This document shows positions 52,853-62,306 of a stretch of DNA of 64,000 nt, one piece after another. The position numbers and the translations under genes were made by a program. Below the pieces are notes generated by a model that worked only from the letters and a program-made list of their open reading frames with translations, ran no database searches and was not told where the DNA came from. Within the stretch, counting starts at the first letter, position 1. The number at the start of each line of letters is the position of its first letter. The DNA comes from Spirilliplanes yamanashiensis (GTDB lineage: Bacteria; Actinomycetota; Actinomycetes; Mycobacteriales; Micromonosporaceae). The stretch spans positions 1 through 64,000 of the forward strand of contig NZ_BOOY01000037.1 in assembly GCF_016863475.1 (NCBI RefSeq). The letters are read 5' to 3'.

Positions 52853-55407
52853 CATCTCGACCGCTCCCGCCACCCCTACCGCGTTCCTCCTCGGCCTCGC
52901 TGGCACCGCCATCGCAGTTGTCGGCTTCGCCGTCACCAGGCCCCGCGCTGCCGGGCTCTGCGTCCGCGGGCTCTGCCTCTCTGGGCTCTGCGTCCGTGGG
53001 CTCAACCGTCTCGGGTCCTCCGCCCTCGGCTCTTCCGGACCTGCGTCTCGTGGGCTTCGCGGTCGGCTGCTGGCTGTCCGCCCTCGCGGCCCTCTTCCTG
53101 ACCGCACCGATCGGCTTCGCGGTGAGCGCCGTAGCCGCCCTGGCCGCCGCTGCGCTGTGGCGATTCGGCACAACCATCCATCTTGGACGTATGTCGCCCG
53201 AAGTCCGCGCGGCGTTGCGCTGGGCCGTTCTCGCCCTGCTCTTGGGCGTCGTCTGCGGCAGTGTCGCCACCGCCGCCCGCGTGGTCGCCCGCGACGCCGA
53301 ACCGCTCGCCGGTCTGGTCCGCGCAGGCTCCACTGTGGACCTGGATGCCACCGTCCGCGACGACCCGCGAGCCCTGCGCGGGACACCGGGCCGATCACCG
53401 TCGTACCTGATCGCGGTCGACATCAAGGCAGTCCGTGCCGCCGAGGGCCCGAACGGCACGCCGGCCGGAGCGCGCGTCGACGTCCGCGGCATCGTGCTCG
53501 GCAGCGATCCCGCATGGCGCGGACTGCTGCCCGGCCAGCGGTTCACCGTCCACGGCCGGCTGCTCGAACCGCGCGGCGGCGACCTCACCGCAGCGGTCCT
53601 CAGCGCCCGCGACGCACCCTTCCTGCACGGCGACGCCGGGTGGGCGCAGCGGGCGGCGGGCGCCCTGCGGGCCGGGCTGCAGAAGGCGTGCGAGCCGCTG
53701 CGCGACGACGCCGGCGGGCTGTTGCCCGGACTCGTCGTCGGTGACACGAGCCGGTTGCTGCCCGCCGTCGAGGACGATTTCCGGGCGACGGGCATGACGC
53801 ATCTGAACGCCGTGTCGGGCGCGAACGTGGCGATCGTGCTGGGCGTGGTGCTGTTCGCGGTGCGGTGGACGCGCGCCGGGCCGGTTCTCACGGCGGTCGT
53901 CTGCGCGGCCGCCCTGGTCGGGTTCGTCGTGCTGGCGCGGCCGTCGCCCAGTGTGGTGCGGGCGGCGGCGATGGGTGCCATCGGCCTGCTCGCCCTCGCG
54001 TCGGGGCGCAGCCGGGCGGCGCTGCCCGCCCTGGCGACCGGCGTGGCCGTGCTGGTGTTTCTCGACCCGGAGTTGGCCGCCGACCCCGGCTTCGCGCTGT
54101 CCGTGCTCGCCACGTCGGGGCTGCTCCTGCTCGCGCCCCGCTGGCGGGACGCGCTGAAGCGGCACCGCGTCCCGGGCGGCGTCGCGGAGGCGATCGCGGT
54201 CCCGGCCGCCGCGCAGCTGGCGTGCGCGCCGGTGGTGGCGGGGCTGTCGGGGACGATCAGCATCGTGTCGGTGCCGGCGAATCTGCTGGCCGTGCCCGCC
54301 ATCGCGCCCGCCACCCTGCTGGGCATCGCCGCGGCCGTGCTGTCGCCGGTGTGGCCGGGCGGCGCCGAGTTCGCGGCGTGGCTCGGGCACTGGCCGGCGG
54401 TATGGCTGGTGACGATCGCCCGGTACGGGGCGCAGGTGCCCGCCGGCGCCGTCCCGTGGCCGAGTGGCGTCACCGGGGCCCTGCTGCTGGGCGCGATCAC
54501 CGTCGCGTTGCTCGTGGCGGCCCGGCGGCTGATCGTCCGGCGGCTCGTCGCGGTGCTCGCCCTGGGTGGCGTGCTGGGCGCCCTGCCGGTCCGCATCGCC
54601 GCGCCGGGGTGGCCGCCGGAGGGGTGGCTGGCGGTCGCGTGCTCGGTCGGCCAGGGCGACGCGATCGTGCTGCCCGCGGGCCACGGCCGGGCGGTCGTGG
54701 TGGACGCCGGGCCCGACCCGTCCCCGGTGGACCGCTGCCTGCACCGCCTCGGCGTCCGCCAGGTGGTCCTGCTGGTGGTGAGCCACTTCCACCTCGACCA
54801 CGTCGGCGGCGTCACCGGCGTGCTGCGCGGCCGCAGCGTCGCGGCGATCGTCACCCCGCGGATCGCCGAGCCGGCCGGCGGCCACTCCCTCGTGGCCGCC
54901 GCGGCCCCGGGCACGCCGATGCACGCGGTGCCGGCGGGCTGGTCGTACACGGTCGGCGACCTGACCCTCACCGTCATCGGCCCGCCGGAACCGCTGACGG
55001 GCACCCGGTCCGACCCCAACAACAACTCGCTCGTCGTACGCGCCACGGTCGGCGACCGCACGATCCTGCTGCCCGGTGACGCCGAGGTCGAGGAGCAACG
55101 CGCGATGCTCGACCGCCTCGGCGCGGCGGGCGTGCGCGCCGACGTCCTGAAGGTCGCGCATCACGGCAGCGCCTATCAGGACCCGGAGTTCCTGGACGCC
55201 GTCCGGCCGACGGTCGCCCTGGTCTCGGCCGGGGTGGGCAACGACTACGGCCACCCCAACCCGGCGCTGCTGGACCGCCTGACCACCCGCGGCGCCCGCG
55301 TCCTGCGCACGGACACGTCGGGCGACGTCGCGGCCGTCCGCACGGCGTCCGGCCTGGCGGTGGCGGTCCGCGGCCCGGACCCGGCGATCAGGGCGGCAGG
55401 GCCATGA
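52849..55407 (+). CDS. comEC: ComEC/Rec2 family DNA-uptake channel protein
   Basis: An 852-residue polytopic protein. A Ser/Pro-rich N-terminus precedes membrane helices, an OB-like outer loop (about 160-260), and the Competence domain (LLPGLVVGDTSRLLP, MTHLNAVSGANVAIVLG). A C-terminal metallo-beta-lactamase domain follows with SHFHLDHVGG and VAHHGSAYQDPEF. ComEC passes single-stranded DNA across the membrane, and the MBL domain is thought to degrade the other strand. GTG start, coupled to comEA. No comEB, pilus or DprA genes are in the window, so natural competence is not shown. Confidence 0.93.
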   Translation: MTSRPLPPPLPRSSSASLAPPSQLSASPSPGPALPGSASAGSASLGSASVGSTVSGPPPSALPDLRLVGFAVGCWLSALAALFLTAPIGFAVSAVAALAAAALWRFGTTIHLGRMSPEVRAALRWAVLALLLGVVCGSVATAARVVARDAEPLAGLVRAGSTVDLDATVRDDPRALRGTPGRSPSYLIAVDIKAVRAAEGPNGTPAGARVDVRGIVLGSDPAWRGLLPGQRFTVHGRLLEPRGGDLTAAVLSARDAPFLHGDAGWAQRAAGALRAGLQKACEPLRDDAGGLLPGLVVGDTSRLLPAVEDDFRATGMTHLNAVSGANVAIVLGVVLFAVRWTRAGPVLTAVVCAAALVGFVVLARPSPSVVRAAAMGAIGLLALASGRSRAALPALATGVAVLVFLDPELAADPGFALSVLATSGLLLLAPRWRDALKRHRVPGGVAEAIAVPAAAQLACAPVVAGLSGTISIVSVPANLLAVPAIAPATLLGIAAAVLSPVWPGGAEFAAWLGHWPAVWLVTIARYGAQVPAGAVPWPSGVTGALLLGAITVALLVAARRLIVRRLVAVLALGGVLGALPVRIAAPGWPPEGWLAVACSVGQGDAIVLPAGHGRAVVVDAGPDPSPVDRCLHRLGVRQVVLLVVSHFHLDHVGGVTGVLRGRSVAAIVTPRIAEPAGGHSLVAAAAPGTPMHAVPAGWSYTVGDLTLTVIGPPEPLTGTRSDPNNNSLVVRATVGDRTILLPGDAEVEEQRAMLDRLGAAGVRADVLKVAHHGSAYQDPEFLDAVRPTVALVSAGVGNDYGHPNPALLDRLTTRGARVLRTDTSGDVAAVRTASGLAVAVRGPDPAIRAAGP

Positions 55408-55610
55408 GCCCCCGGTACGACGGTGCCGGACGCCGGGCCCTCACCTTGACAACGGGTCTCCGGCCGCCAATCGTGAAGGCGCCGAGATCATCCGTGCCGG
55501 TCGATGCGGGGGTCGCGCACCGTTCACCTCGGCGACCGCCTCATGCTCACCGCGCGTTGGCGCGGCCGCCGTACCGTACGCCCGTTCCCCGAGCTGAGCG
55601 AAGGTGCAGA

Positions 55611-58064
55611 ATGCTTGTCACGCGTACCCGAGGGGTCGCCGCCGCCGTGGTCGCGGCGGCGCTGGTTGCGACGATCGGGCCGGCCGTGCCGGCGGGGGCC
55701 GCGGCTCCGGCGCTGGTCGGCGACCCGGTGCCGTACGTCGATCCGTTCATCGGGTCGAGCCGGGGCGGGAACACGTGGCCGGGGGCGGCGCGGCCGTTCG
55801 GGATGATCGCCTGGAGCCCGACCACCACCAACGGCGACCAGACCAACACCCCCGGATCGAACGGGTACGAGTACGGCGCGTCGCGGGTGCGAGGGTTCAG
55901 CCTGACGCACGTCAACGGGGCCGGCTGCCACCCGGGCGCGGCGGGTGACGTGCCGATCATGCCGTTCGCGGGAGCGATGACCACGTCGCCGAGCGCGGAC
56001 TCCACGGATGCGGTGTACGCGAGCGGGTTCTCGCACGCGAACGAGTCCGCCGGCCCGGGGCGTTACGCGGTGACGCTGGACAGCGGGGCGCGGACCGACC
56101 TGGCGGTGAGCACGCGGGCGGGCATCGGCGACTTCACGTTCCCGGCGGACCGGCCGGCGAACCTGCTGTTCCGCACGTCGAACTCGCTCAACGGCAGCGA
56201 GGACGCCGAGATCACGATCGACCCGGCGACGCGTACCGTGACCGGCTCGGTGCTCACGGGCGGGTTCTGCGCGCGGCGCGGCAACGGCGGCGGGGACGCC
56301 AACCCGAACCGGCGGTCGTACTACCGGCTGTTCTTCAGCGCGGTGTTCGATCGCGACTTCGCGTCCACGGGCACGTGGAAGGACGCCACGATCACGCCGG
56401 GCAGCACGACGGCGACCGGCGGCGAGGGGTACCTGACCGGGGCGGCGCGGGCCGGGCGCGGGTCGGGCGGCTGGGTCGGGTTCGACCCGGCGTCCGACCG
56501 GGACGTGCGGGTGCGGATCGGCATCTCCTACGTGGATCTTGCCGGTGCGGTGCGCAACCGCGACACGGAGATCCCGGCCGGCGCCACGGTCGACGCGGTG
56601 GCGGCCCAGGCGCGCGACGAGTGGCGCGGCGAGCTGAACCGGATCCGGGTCGGCGGCGGCAGCCAGGCCCGGCGCACCGCGTTCTACACGGGCATCTACC
56701 ACGCGTTGCTGCAGCCGCAGACGGTCAGCGACGTCGACGGGCGCTACCTCGGCGCCGACATGGCCGTGCACACGATCACGCGGACGCAGAACGCGCAGCT
56801 CGGCACGTTCTCCGGCTGGGACCAGTACCGGGCGCAGATCCAGCTGCTCGCGCTGCTGCGGCCCGACGTCGCCGGTGACATGGCGCAGTCGATGCTGGCG
56901 TTCGCCGAGCAGAACAAGGGCATCTGGGACCGCTGGCTGCACCTGGGTGCCCCCACCCACGTCATGACGGGCGACCCGGCGGCGCCGACGCTCGCCACGT
57001 TCGCGGCGATGGGCGTCACGAACTTCGACACCAGGGCCGCGTTCGCGTCGCTGTACCGGCAGGCCACCGTGCAGAACGCGGAGGCGCTCGACACCCGCGG
57101 CTGCCCCGGCCAGTGCGTCGCACAGCGCGCCGCCCTCGAGCAGTACCTGGCGCTGAAGTACGCCCCGCAGGACCGGTGCGCGTGCTGGGGTGGCGCCGCC
57201 GAGACGCTCGAGAACTCCCTCGCCGACCACTCGCTCGCCATGTGGGCGCGGCGGCTCGGCGACGACGCGGCCGCCGCGGCGATGCTGGAGCGGGCGAACT
57301 ACTGGCGCAACACGTTCAACCCGGCGGCCACCGCCTTCGGCGGGTACCAGCAGGCGCGCAACGCCGACGGCAGCTGGGTCGGCGGGTTCACGCCGGCCAC
57401 CGACCGGGGGTTCGCGCAGGGGTCCAGCGCCACGTACACGTGGATGGTCCCGCAGGACGTCGGCGGGCTCGGCGAGCTGATGGGCGGCGGGCACGTCGCG
57501 GTGGAGCGGCTCGACCGGTTCTTCCGCGACGAGAACGGCAACTGGGCCGTCGGCGGCGGCAGCGCGGTGCGCTACGACCCGACGAACGAACCGGGCATCC
57601 ACGTGCCGTGGATGTACAACGGGCTGGGCCAGCCGTTCAAGACCCAGGAGGTGGTGCGGCGCATCGTCGACACCGTCTACGGAGTCGGCCCGGCCGGCCT
57701 GCCCGGCAACGACGACCTCGGCACCATGTCCGCCTGGTACGTGTTCGCCGCGATGGGCGTGTTCCCGCAGACGCCGGGCCGCGCCGAGCTGCTCGTCGCC
57801 GCGCCCGTCTTCCCGCGCATCGAGATCCGCCGCAGCAACGGCGTCCGGCTGTACATCAACGCCGATGCGAACGGCGGAGCGGCCGGCGAGACGGACCCGT
57901 TCGTGCAGAAACTGGAGCTTGGCGGCGCGGCGCGCACCCAGTCGTGGCTGCCGGAGTCGTTCGTGCGCAAGGGTGGGGTGGCGACGTTCACGCTCGGGGC
58001 GCGGCCGCGCATCGGATGGGCCACCGAGCCGGGTGACCTGCCCCGCGACCACGTGACGCGCTGA
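55611..58064 (+). CDS. Secreted GH92 family glycosidase (alpha-mannosidase type)
   Basis: The 817-residue protein has a signal peptide (MLVTRTRGVAAAVVAAALVA, cleavage near AGAAAP). The GH92 pattern follows: VDPFIGSSRGGNTWPGAARP, FSLTHVNGAGCHPG, FSGWDQYRAQIQLLALLRP and the C-terminal signature GNDDLGTMSAWYVFAAMG. GH92 enzymes are Ca2+-dependent exo-alpha-mannosidases acting by inversion, here outside the cell. ATG 55611 has AAGG upstream and begins the signal peptide; the in-frame start at 55404 overlaps comEC and is rejected. It separates comEC from holA, which are usually close. Confidence 0.93.
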   Translation: MLVTRTRGVAAAVVAAALVATIGPAVPAGAAAPALVGDPVPYVDPFIGSSRGGNTWPGAARPFGMIAWSPTTTNGDQTNTPGSNGYEYGASRVRGFSLTHVNGAGCHPGAAGDVPIMPFAGAMTTSPSADSTDAVYASGFSHANESAGPGRYAVTLDSGARTDLAVSTRAGIGDFTFPADRPANLLFRTSNSLNGSEDAEITIDPATRTVTGSVLTGGFCARRGNGGGDANPNRRSYYRLFFSAVFDRDFASTGTWKDATITPGSTTATGGEGYLTGAARAGRGSGGWVGFDPASDRDVRVRIGISYVDLAGAVRNRDTEIPAGATVDAVAAQARDEWRGELNRIRVGGGSQARRTAFYTGIYHALLQPQTVSDVDGRYLGADMAVHTITRTQNAQLGTFSGWDQYRAQIQLLALLRPDVAGDMAQSMLAFAEQNKGIWDRWLHLGAPTHVMTGDPAAPTLATFAAMGVTNFDTRAAFASLYRQATVQNAEALDTRGCPGQCVAQRAALEQYLALKYAPQDRCACWGGAAETLENSLADHSLAMWARRLGDDAAAAAMLERANYWRNTFNPAATAFGGYQQARNADGSWVGGFTPATDRGFAQGSSATYTWMVPQDVGGLGELMGGGHVAVERLDRFFRDENGNWAVGGGSAVRYDPTNEPGIHVPWMYNGLGQPFKTQEVVRRIVDTVYGVGPAGLPGNDDLGTMSAWYVFAAMGVFPQTPGRAELLVAAPVFPRIEIRRSNGVRLYINADANGGAAGETDPFVQKLELGGAARTQSWLPESFVRKGGVATFTLGARPRIGWATEPGDLPRDHVTR

Positions 58065-58402
58065 CCGCGAACGGCAGTCCGAGCCGCCGCTCACGCGCGC
58101 CTGGGTTGCCGGCCCGGGCGGCTGGGCCGCGTTTGGGTCGCCCTCCGCGCGGTGCCCGGACCGTGGCCGGACGCAGTGCGGGCGGTGCCCGGAATGTGCC
58201 CCGGGCCGCCGTCCGCGTGTGCTCGGACCCCGCCGATCCGCGCCCCGCAGGGCCGGTCGGCAGGCCGCGGTGTGGTGTCGGGACCGTCCAGTACGGGCGG
58301 TGGGGGCATGTCGGATCACTGATATGTCGGGTTTCGCATTCCGTGATCGGTCCGCGACGCGAACGGGTGAGCACCACGGTCCCGGCCGTGCCTCGTGCGA
58401 CG
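58065..58402. other. Intergenic region between GH92 gene and holA
   Basis: No gene is supported in these 338 bases. The right half is less GC-rich and includes a short direct repeat ATGTCGG (around 58308 and 58323). GATCAC/GTGATC arms lie about 23 bp apart. No clear promoter or terminator was identified. Confidence 0.5.
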
Positions 58403-59383
58403 ATGTGCGACGTGAGCACCCCACCCCCCGCGTTGCTGCTCGTCCAGGGTGACGAGGAATTCCTGGCCGGCCGTGCGATCAACCAGGCGGTGGAGTCGGC
58501 CAGAGCGGCCGCGCCCGACGCCGACGTGCGCGAGTACGAGGCCGGTTCGCTCGCCGCCGGTGAGGTCGCCGAGATGCTCAGCCCCTCGCTGTTCGGCGGG
58601 CGGCGGGTGCTGGTGCTGCGCGCCGGGCAGGACGCCCGCAAGGACCTGGTCACGGCCCTGCTCGCGTACGCGAAGAATCCCGACCCGGACGTGCTGCTCA
58701 TCGTCGGGCACGCGGGCGGCGCCAAGGGCAAGGCGTTCGCGGACGGGCTGAAGAGTGCCGGCGCGACCGTCGTGCCCGCGATGAAGTTGAAGGGGCACCG
58801 CGACCGCGTCGCGTTCGTGCGTGACGAGTTCCGCCGGGCCGGCGGCCGGGGTGACGAGGCGGCCGCCGAGGCGCTGCTCGCCGCCGTCGGCAACGACCTG
58901 CGCGAGCTGTCCGCGGCGTGTTCGCAGCTCATCGCCGACACCGACGGCACGATCACCGCCGCCACCGTGTCCCGCTACTACCGCGGCCGCGCCGAGGTCA
59001 GCGGGTTCACCGTCGCCGACGCCGCGATGGTCGGCGACGTGCCCGGCGCCCTCGAAGCCTTGCGCTGGGCGTTGCACGTCGGTGTCGACCCGGTGCCCAT
59101 CGCCGACGCCCTCGCCGACGGCGTGCGCACCGTCGCCCGCGTCGCGTCCGCCGGGCGGGGCAGCGCGTACCAGCTGGCCAGCACCCTCGGCATGCCCGCC
59201 TGGAAGATCGAGCGCGCGCAGCGGCAGGCCCGCGGCTGGCAGGCCGACGGCCTCGTCGACGCGATGCAGGCTGCCGCCGAGTGCAACGCCGCCGTCAAGG
59301 GCGGCTCCGACGACCGCGGCTACGCCCTCGAGCGCGCCGTCACCGCCGTCGCCGCCGCCCGCCGCTCGGGCGGCGCCCGATGA
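58403..59383 (+). CDS. holA: DNA polymerase III subunit delta
   Basis: HolA opens the beta clamp as part of the clamp loader. The 326-residue protein begins PPALLLVQGDEEFLAGRAI and has the RecA-like N-domain and later ELSAACSQLIADTDG and GALEALRWALHVG segments typical of actinobacterial HolA. ATG 58403 is used; GTG 58412, three codons later, is equally possible since neither has a ribosome site. The stop overlaps the next gene by ATGA. Confidence 0.92.
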   Translation: MCDVSTPPPALLLVQGDEEFLAGRAINQAVESARAAAPDADVREYEAGSLAAGEVAEMLSPSLFGGRRVLVLRAGQDARKDLVTALLAYAKNPDPDVLLIVGHAGGAKGKAFADGLKSAGATVVPAMKLKGHRDRVAFVRDEFRRAGGRGDEAAAEALLAAVGNDLRELSAACSQLIADTDGTITAATVSRYYRGRAEVSGFTVADAAMVGDVPGALEALRWALHVGVDPVPIADALADGVRTVARVASAGRGSAYQLASTLGMPAWKIERAQRQARGWQADGLVDAMQAAAECNAAVKGGSDDRGYALERAVTAVAAARRSGGAR

Positions 59384-60603
59384 GCGTCCGGTCCCGCCGC
59401 GCCGGCATCCCGCGCGAACAGGCCCGCCTGCGCCCGCTGTACGCGCGCATCCTCGGTCTGCAGTTCCTGAACCCCAGCGGGTTCCTGTGCTTCGTGTACT
59501 TCGAGGGCGCGATCGCGCTCGGCATCCTGCTCGCCCTCGCCGAGCTGGTCAGCTGGTGGGGCGTGCTGGTCCTGCCGCTGACCGTCGCCGCGATGGTCAA
59601 GCTCAACGACGTCGTCGCGGGGGCACTCACCCCGACCGCCGGTGCGGCCCTGTCCGGGGTACGCGCGGGCGTCAGCGCCTCCGGCGCCGGCCTGGTGGTC
59701 CGCCCCGCGACCACCCGCCGCATCCCCGCCGGCCGGTCGGCGACGGCCCCGGCGACCGCGTCGGCGAAAGCTGCCGGAGCCGCCAGCTCGGTGGGCTCGA
59801 CGGCTTCGGCGGCTTCGGCGGGCTCGGCCCGGGGGGTGTCCGGCGCGGGCCGCGCGGCTGCCACGCCGCCTGCCACCGCTGGTTCCCACGCGGCTCCGGC
59901 CCCCGAGCCGGGCACCGGCTGGGACCGCACCCCCGTTGCGCCCACCTCCGGCGGTGCGTGGGGTGGTGCGGCCGCTGCGCCCACGTCGGGGGGCGCGTGG
60001 GGCGCCGCGCCCACCTCCGGGAGCGCGTGGGGCGGCACGACCGCCGCACCGACGTCCGGCGGCGGGTGGAGCAAGACCCCAGCCGCGCCGACCTCCGGGG
60101 GCGGGTGGGGCGACACGCCTGCTGCGCCGACATCCGGGGGCGGGTGGAGCGGATCCACGTCGGATGGTGGCTGGAGCGGTCCGGCCACCGGACCTACGAC
60201 GGGCGCCGGGTGGGGCGGCACCGCCGCCGACCCGACCTCGGGTGGCGGCTACGGCGCGCACCCGGGCAGCTCGCCGGGCGCGGGTGTCCGGGGGGACGGT
60301 GCCGGCTTCGAAGGGCGCGCCGCGGTCCCGCCCGTGGCCCCGACCAGCGGCGGCGCGGCCGCTCCGCACGGCTTCCCCGACGCGCCCGACGACCCGCGCG
60401 TCTTCGGCGTGCCCACCGACGAACAGTCGGCGGCCCGGCCGGGCGCGCGTACCCTGTGGCCGACCTCGGGCACCGGCCCGCACGGCGAGAACGACGCGCC
60501 GCTCAACACCCCGCCGGCCGCCCGCACCCGCGCCGACCACGGCGACCAGGTCGACAACCCGCAGCAGTGGGCCCGCCAGAGCGGCAGCCGGCGCTACCAG
60601 TAG
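59380..60603 (+). CDS. Two-helix membrane protein with tryptophan-glycine repeat tail
   Basis: The 407-residue protein has a basic N-terminus (RSRRAGIPREQARLRPLYAR), two membrane helices (about 28-75) and a long soluble tail. Residues about 187-296 consist of 13-residue repeats of the form APTSGGGW, each with one Trp or Tyr. The end is charged and disordered. ATG start coupled to holA by ATGA. No known function; similar Trp/Gly-rich tails can bind glycans or form condensates, but nothing here proves either. Confidence 0.82.
   Translation: MSVRSRRAGIPREQARLRPLYARILGLQFLNPSGFLCFVYFEGAIALGILLALAELVSWWGVLVLPLTVAAMVKLNDVVAGALTPTAGAALSGVRAGVSASGAGLVVRPATTRRIPAGRSATAPATASAKAAGAASSVGSTASAASAGSARGVSGAGRAAATPPATAGSHAAPAPEPGTGWDRTPVAPTSGGAWGGAAAAPTSGGAWGAAPTSGSAWGGTTAAPTSGGGWSKTPAAPTSGGGWGDTPAAPTSGGGWSGSTSDGGWSGPATGPTTGAGWGGTAADPTSGGGYGAHPGSSPGAGVRGDGAGFEGRAAVPPVAPTSGGAAAPHGFPDAPDDPRVFGVPTDEQSAARPGARTLWPTSGTGPHGENDAPLNTPPAARTRADHGDQVDNPQQWARQSGSRRYQ
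59938..60267 (+). repeat. 39-bp coding tandem repeats (APTSGGGW)
   Basis: Eight APTSGG(A/G)W-like units, mostly 39 bp long, run head to tail. One is shortened to 30 bp and one is followed by a 27-bp partial unit. The third-position changes between units show they are not all recent. Confidence 0.85.
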
Positions 60604-60933
60604 CGCCACCGCCCAACCAGCGCGCCTACGGCCTGGCTGGCGCGTCACGGCCCGACTGGCCCGCCACGGCCTGGCTCACGCGCTCACGGCCCGACCAGCG
60701 CGCCCACGGCCCTGGCTCCCGCCCACCGCCCGATCAACGCCGACCGCCCGACAGGCCGTCACCGCCACAGGGCGGCGGGCACAGGCCCGCTCACCACCCG
60801 ACTCCGGCGCGAACACAGGCCCGGGGGAAGGGCTCAACCCGGGGGAGCCGGAAACAGCGACGGGCGCCGCCGGCCAGGAAGGCCGGCAGCGCCCGTCGAA
60901 ACGTCGCTGGCCGCGGTGACGCGGGCAGGTGAC
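60604..60933. other. Intergenic region before rpsT with degenerate repeats
   Basis: No gene is supported. Bases 60610-60720 hold a loose, imperfect repetition of ACGGCC-TGGCT and CGACCAGCGCGCC motifs. The rpsT terminator occupies 60858-60898. Confidence 0.6.
60858..60898 (-). terminator. Terminator of rpsT
   Basis: A 17-bp stem with one C/A mismatch (60858-60875 with 60881-60898) and a 5-nt loop lies downstream of rpsT. On the minus strand it is followed by TGTTTC. Confidence 0.75.
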
Positions 60934-61200
60934 TCAGGCAGACAGCGAGCTGAGCTGCTTGGCGATGGCCGACTTGCGGTTCGCCGCCTGGTTCTTGTGG
61001 ATGACGCCCTTGCTGGCCGCCTTGTCGAGCTGGCGGGAAGCGGTGCGCATCAGGGTGGCCGCTGCGTCGCTGTCACCGGCGGCGGTCGCCTCGTGGAACT
61101 TGCGGATCACCGTCTTGAGCGACGACTTCACCGACTTGTTGCGCAGCCGAGCCTTCTCGTTCTGCCGATTGCGCTTGATCTGAGACTTGATGTTCGCCAC
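60934..61200 (-). CDS. rpsT: 30S ribosomal protein S20
   Basis: An 88-residue helical protein beginning [21 protein letters not shown], typical S20. It binds 16S rRNA. The GTG start has GAGG seven bases upstream. It is on the opposite strand to holA and lepA, the common arrangement in actinobacteria. Confidence 0.97.
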   Translation of the reverse strand: MANIKSQIKRNRQNEKARLRNKSVKSSLKTVIRKFHEATAAGDSDAAATLMRTASRQLDKAASKGVIHKNQAANRKSAIAKQLSSLSA

Positions 61201-61313
61201 GCGAAGGCCTCGTCCTCATGGGTCTGGGTTGATTGCTTCGGCGCAGGCGACGAAGCACGTTGCCACACGCGATGAGCCAGACTACCAGCCCCTCTCGCAC
61301 CCACCAAAACGCC

Positions 61314-62246
61314 TCAGGACCACCCCCGCCGGGCGGCCAGCCAGGCGAGGGCCTGTTCGCCGCTGAATGCCTGGTGGGCGCGGTGCGCGGACGGCGGCGG
61401 GTCGCCGGCGCGGACCAGCCAGTGGCCCGCCAGGGCGGCCAGTGCGGCGTCGAGCGCGTCCGGCGGGGCGCCGGCGGCGGTCGGGTGGGCCGCGAACAGG
61501 GTGTCGGCGTCCAGGCCGCTCGCGTGGGCCGTCACGAGCAGCGTCGCCGTGTCGAACCACACCGGGCCGCGGCACGGCCACGTCCAGTCGCAGAGCCAGG
61601 CCCGGCCGGCGCCGTCGAGCACCAGGTTGTCGAGCCGCAGGTCGCCGTGGAGCACACCCGTTTCCGGGTACGACCACAGCAGCCGTTCCAGCCCTGCCAG
61701 CTCGCCGACGCGCGCGGCGTGCGGCGCGCACGACGGCGGCAGCGGCTCGTGGCCGGCGGCGATCTCCGTCCACCACGACAGGTCGTCGCGGGCCAGGTCG
61801 GCCAGGGCGGGCAGGCCCACCGCGGCCAGGGCCGGGGGCGGGTCGCGCAGCAGGTCCGCCGCGGTGGCCCAGGCCGCGAGGGCGGCCGCCAGGTCCGCCG
61901 GCCGCCACGGCAGGCGGGGTACGGCGCCGTCGAGCGCGTCGAAGCACAGCACGGTGTGGTCCGCCACGCCGGCCGCCCAGCGCAGGCGGGGCGCGGGCAC
62001 ACCGGTGGGGAGTGCGGCGTTGATGGCTGCCTCGCGGGCGTACCACCGCTCCTGACCGGCCTTGACGAAGACCCGCTCGCCCGCGGCGGTGGTGAGCACC
62101 GCGGCGAAGCCCGGGGTGAAGCCCCCGCCGGCGACGTCGGCGGCCGTGACCGGCGCGCCCAGCCGCCGCTCGACGGCCGCGCGCACCGGCGGCGGCAGGT
62201 CCGGCCAGGCCGGGCGGGTGGCGGTGGCGCCGTAGGGCGGGAACAC
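61314..62246 (-). CDS. Aminoglycoside phosphotransferase-like (APH/choline kinase fold) protein
   Basis: A 310-residue kinase-fold protein. The catalytic loop is VLHGDLRLDNLVLD and the metal-binding DFG-equivalent is CDWTWPCRGPVWFD. The N-terminal nucleotide-binding region includes RVFVKAGQERWYAREA. Such enzymes phosphorylate aminoglycosides, choline, homoserine or other small alcohols; no substrate is indicated, and resistance should not be assumed. GTG start. A CAGACT hexamer lies six bases upstream, related to the leaderless pattern. It is monocistronic and divergent from the DUF4240 gene. Confidence 0.85.
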   Translation of the reverse strand: MFPPYGATATRPAWPDLPPPVRAAVERRLGAPVTAADVAGGGFTPGFAAVLTTAAGERVFVKAGQERWYAREAAINAALPTGVPAPRLRWAAGVADHTVLCFDALDGAVPRLPWRPADLAAALAAWATAADLLRDPPPALAAVGLPALADLARDDLSWWTEIAAGHEPLPPSCAPHAARVGELAGLERLLWSYPETGVLHGDLRLDNLVLDGAGRAWLCDWTWPCRGPVWFDTATLLVTAHASGLDADTLFAAHPTAAGAPPDALDAALAALAGHWLVRAGDPPPSAHRAHQAFSGEQALAWLAARRGWS

Positions 62247-62306
62247 GCGACCAGTCTGCCCGCGCCGCCGGGGGAATGTCGGTGGTGGCTGGCAGACTTC
62301 GGCGGC

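Noticed and set aside
58300-58360. GATCAC/GTGATC arms before holA as an operator
   Set aside because: Only six bases match across about 23 bp, which is expected by chance at this scale.
59938-60267. Regular repeats as a CRISPR array
   Set aside because: The repeats are in frame, code for APTSGGGW units with silent changes, and have no unique spacers.
60604-60857. Coding frame in the repeats downstream of the Trp-Gly membrane protein
   Set aside because: The frames are extensions of other genes' shadows, lack starts with ribosome sites and have no conserved pattern.
61314-62246. Aminoglycoside resistance gene
   Set aside because: The APH-like fold is shared by many small-molecule kinases and nothing in the sequence points to aminoglycosides.
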